Assembly: GCA_002684755.1 (NCBI GenBank)
Contig: NYVS01000051.1
Location: forward strand, 6,634-13,877
Length of the DNA stretch: 7,244 bases
DNA from: Phycisphaerae bacterium
GTDB taxonomy: Bacteria > Planctomycetota > Phycisphaerae > Phycisphaerales > SM1A02
Direction: 5' to 3'
Below, in pieces: positions 7,048 through 7,244 of this stretch. The notes beneath the pieces were generated by a model. That model was given only the letters and a program-made list of their open reading frames with translations. It had not been told where the DNA came from and did not search any database. Each line of letters begins with the position of its first letter. Within the stretch, counting starts at the first letter, position 1. A program made the position numbers and the translations under genes.

Positions 7048-7086
7048 GAGGAGGAAGGTCCGGGAGTGCGCGAAGGGGCGAATCGG

Positions 7087-7119
7087 CGACCGAGTCGGCC
7101 CATCTTCTCAGATCGGTCG
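7087..7119 (-). other. Inverted repeat in the mreB leader
   Basis: CGACCGA (7113-7119 on the minus strand) pairs exactly over 7 bp with TCGGTCG (7087-7093), enclosing 19 nt. It lies about 40 nt before the mreB start codon. If transcription begins near 7129 it would sit within the 5' leader and could affect mRNA stability or translation. Seven paired bases in GC-rich DNA can arise by chance, so function is not claimed. Confidence 0.3.
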
Positions 7120-7135
7120 TCGGCGTCCGGTGGCG

Positions 7136-7141
7136 AGAATA
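7136..7141 (-). promoter_or_regulatory. Weak candidate -10 box for the mreB operon
   Basis: TATTCT on the minus strand (4 of 6 to TATAAT) is the most AT-rich hexamer between the upstream terminator and mreB. It implies a start near 7129 and a leader of about 80 nt. No convincing -35 hexamer is found at 16-18 nt: the TTGCGT nearby is only 9 nt away. An alternative sigma factor or a promoter inside the neighbouring transcript is equally possible. Confidence 0.27.
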
Positions 7142-7164
7142 TCCGACCCGACGCAAGCCCGCCG

Positions 7165-7205
7165 AAAACGACCGCGGGCGACCCTCGTCAGAGGATCGCC
7201 CGCGG
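7165..7205 (-). terminator. Rho-independent terminator of a gene beyond the right edge
   Basis: A 15-bp stem pairs 7196-7205 and 7191-7194 with 7172-7181 and 7183-7186 around a 4-nt loop (TGAC on the minus strand). The remaining pair, 7195 with 7182, is U-G in minus-strand RNA but an A-C mismatch in plus-strand RNA, so the folded transcript should come from the minus strand. TTTT follows 3 nt after the stem (A-run 7165-7168). It therefore closes a minus-strand transcript entering from the right and separates it from mreB. The remaining 7206-7244 has no minus-strand stop codon and shows no gene I recognise; it may be that transcript's 3' untranslated end, or a coding end if its stop is the TGA in the loop. 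Confidence 0.72.
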
Positions 7206-7244
7206 GATGGGTCGCTGTACGTCGGGACGGTGATGCCCGTGGGC

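Noticed and set aside
7087..7119. Leader hairpin as a riboswitch before mreB
   Set aside because: Only one 7-bp helix with a large loop; no conserved riboswitch core, anti-terminator pair or second helix was found.
5962..7233. A 423-codon plus-strand open frame opposite mreB
   Set aside because: It covers the highly conserved mreB gene antisense and has no recognisable protein features.

Overview
This GC-rich bacterial window reads as an ordinary housekeeping locus with compact, tightly packed genes. All complete genes lie on the minus strand. The order in the direction of transcription is mreB, mreC, mreD, a GlmU-like UDP-GlcNAc enzyme, polA, then tRNA-Asp(GTC). The mreBCD set implies a Gram-negative-type, rod- or shape-controlled cell. 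The style of the PolA N-terminus, the alternative (non-enterobacterial) GlmU type and a tRNA without an encoded CCA would suit a planctomycete of the Phycisphaerae group. That assignment is inference from memory of the families; the window holds no taxonomic marker.

Layout from left to right: 1-81 is the last 26 codons of a plus-strand redoxin/thioredoxin-fold gene that enters from outside the window. 116-149 is a minus-strand intrinsic terminator for the tRNA. 154-227 is tRNA-Asp, with a likely promoter of its own at 267-294. 322-3258 is polA, a full DNA polymerase I with all three activities apparently intact. 3255-4544 is the GlmU-like enzyme, whose N-terminus carries six imperfect 9-bp repeats. 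4555-5112 is mreD, 5109-5972 is mreC and 5995-7047 is mreB. 7048-7164 is the mreB leader and possible promoter region. 7165-7205 is a second minus-strand terminator that closes a transcript coming from beyond the right edge.

The five protein genes look like a single operon. mreC/mreD share a 4-nt ATGA overlap, the GlmU-like gene and polA share a 4-nt GTGA overlap, and the other two gaps are about 10 and 22 nt. Four of the five genes have a purine-rich ribosome-binding site 7 nt before the start codon. This rule picks an ATC codon as the likely mreC start, because no canonical start exists where the protein should begin. mreB/mreC/mreD organise the elongation machinery of the cell wall and the GlmU-like enzyme would supply its UDP-GlcNAc precursor. 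polA appears to be co-transcribed with them rather than functionally linked. I found no mobile element, CRISPR array, defence system or clearly undescribed system. The points worth a second look are small-scale: the mreC start, the repeat-encoded GlmU tail, matching terminator loops and the operon composition.
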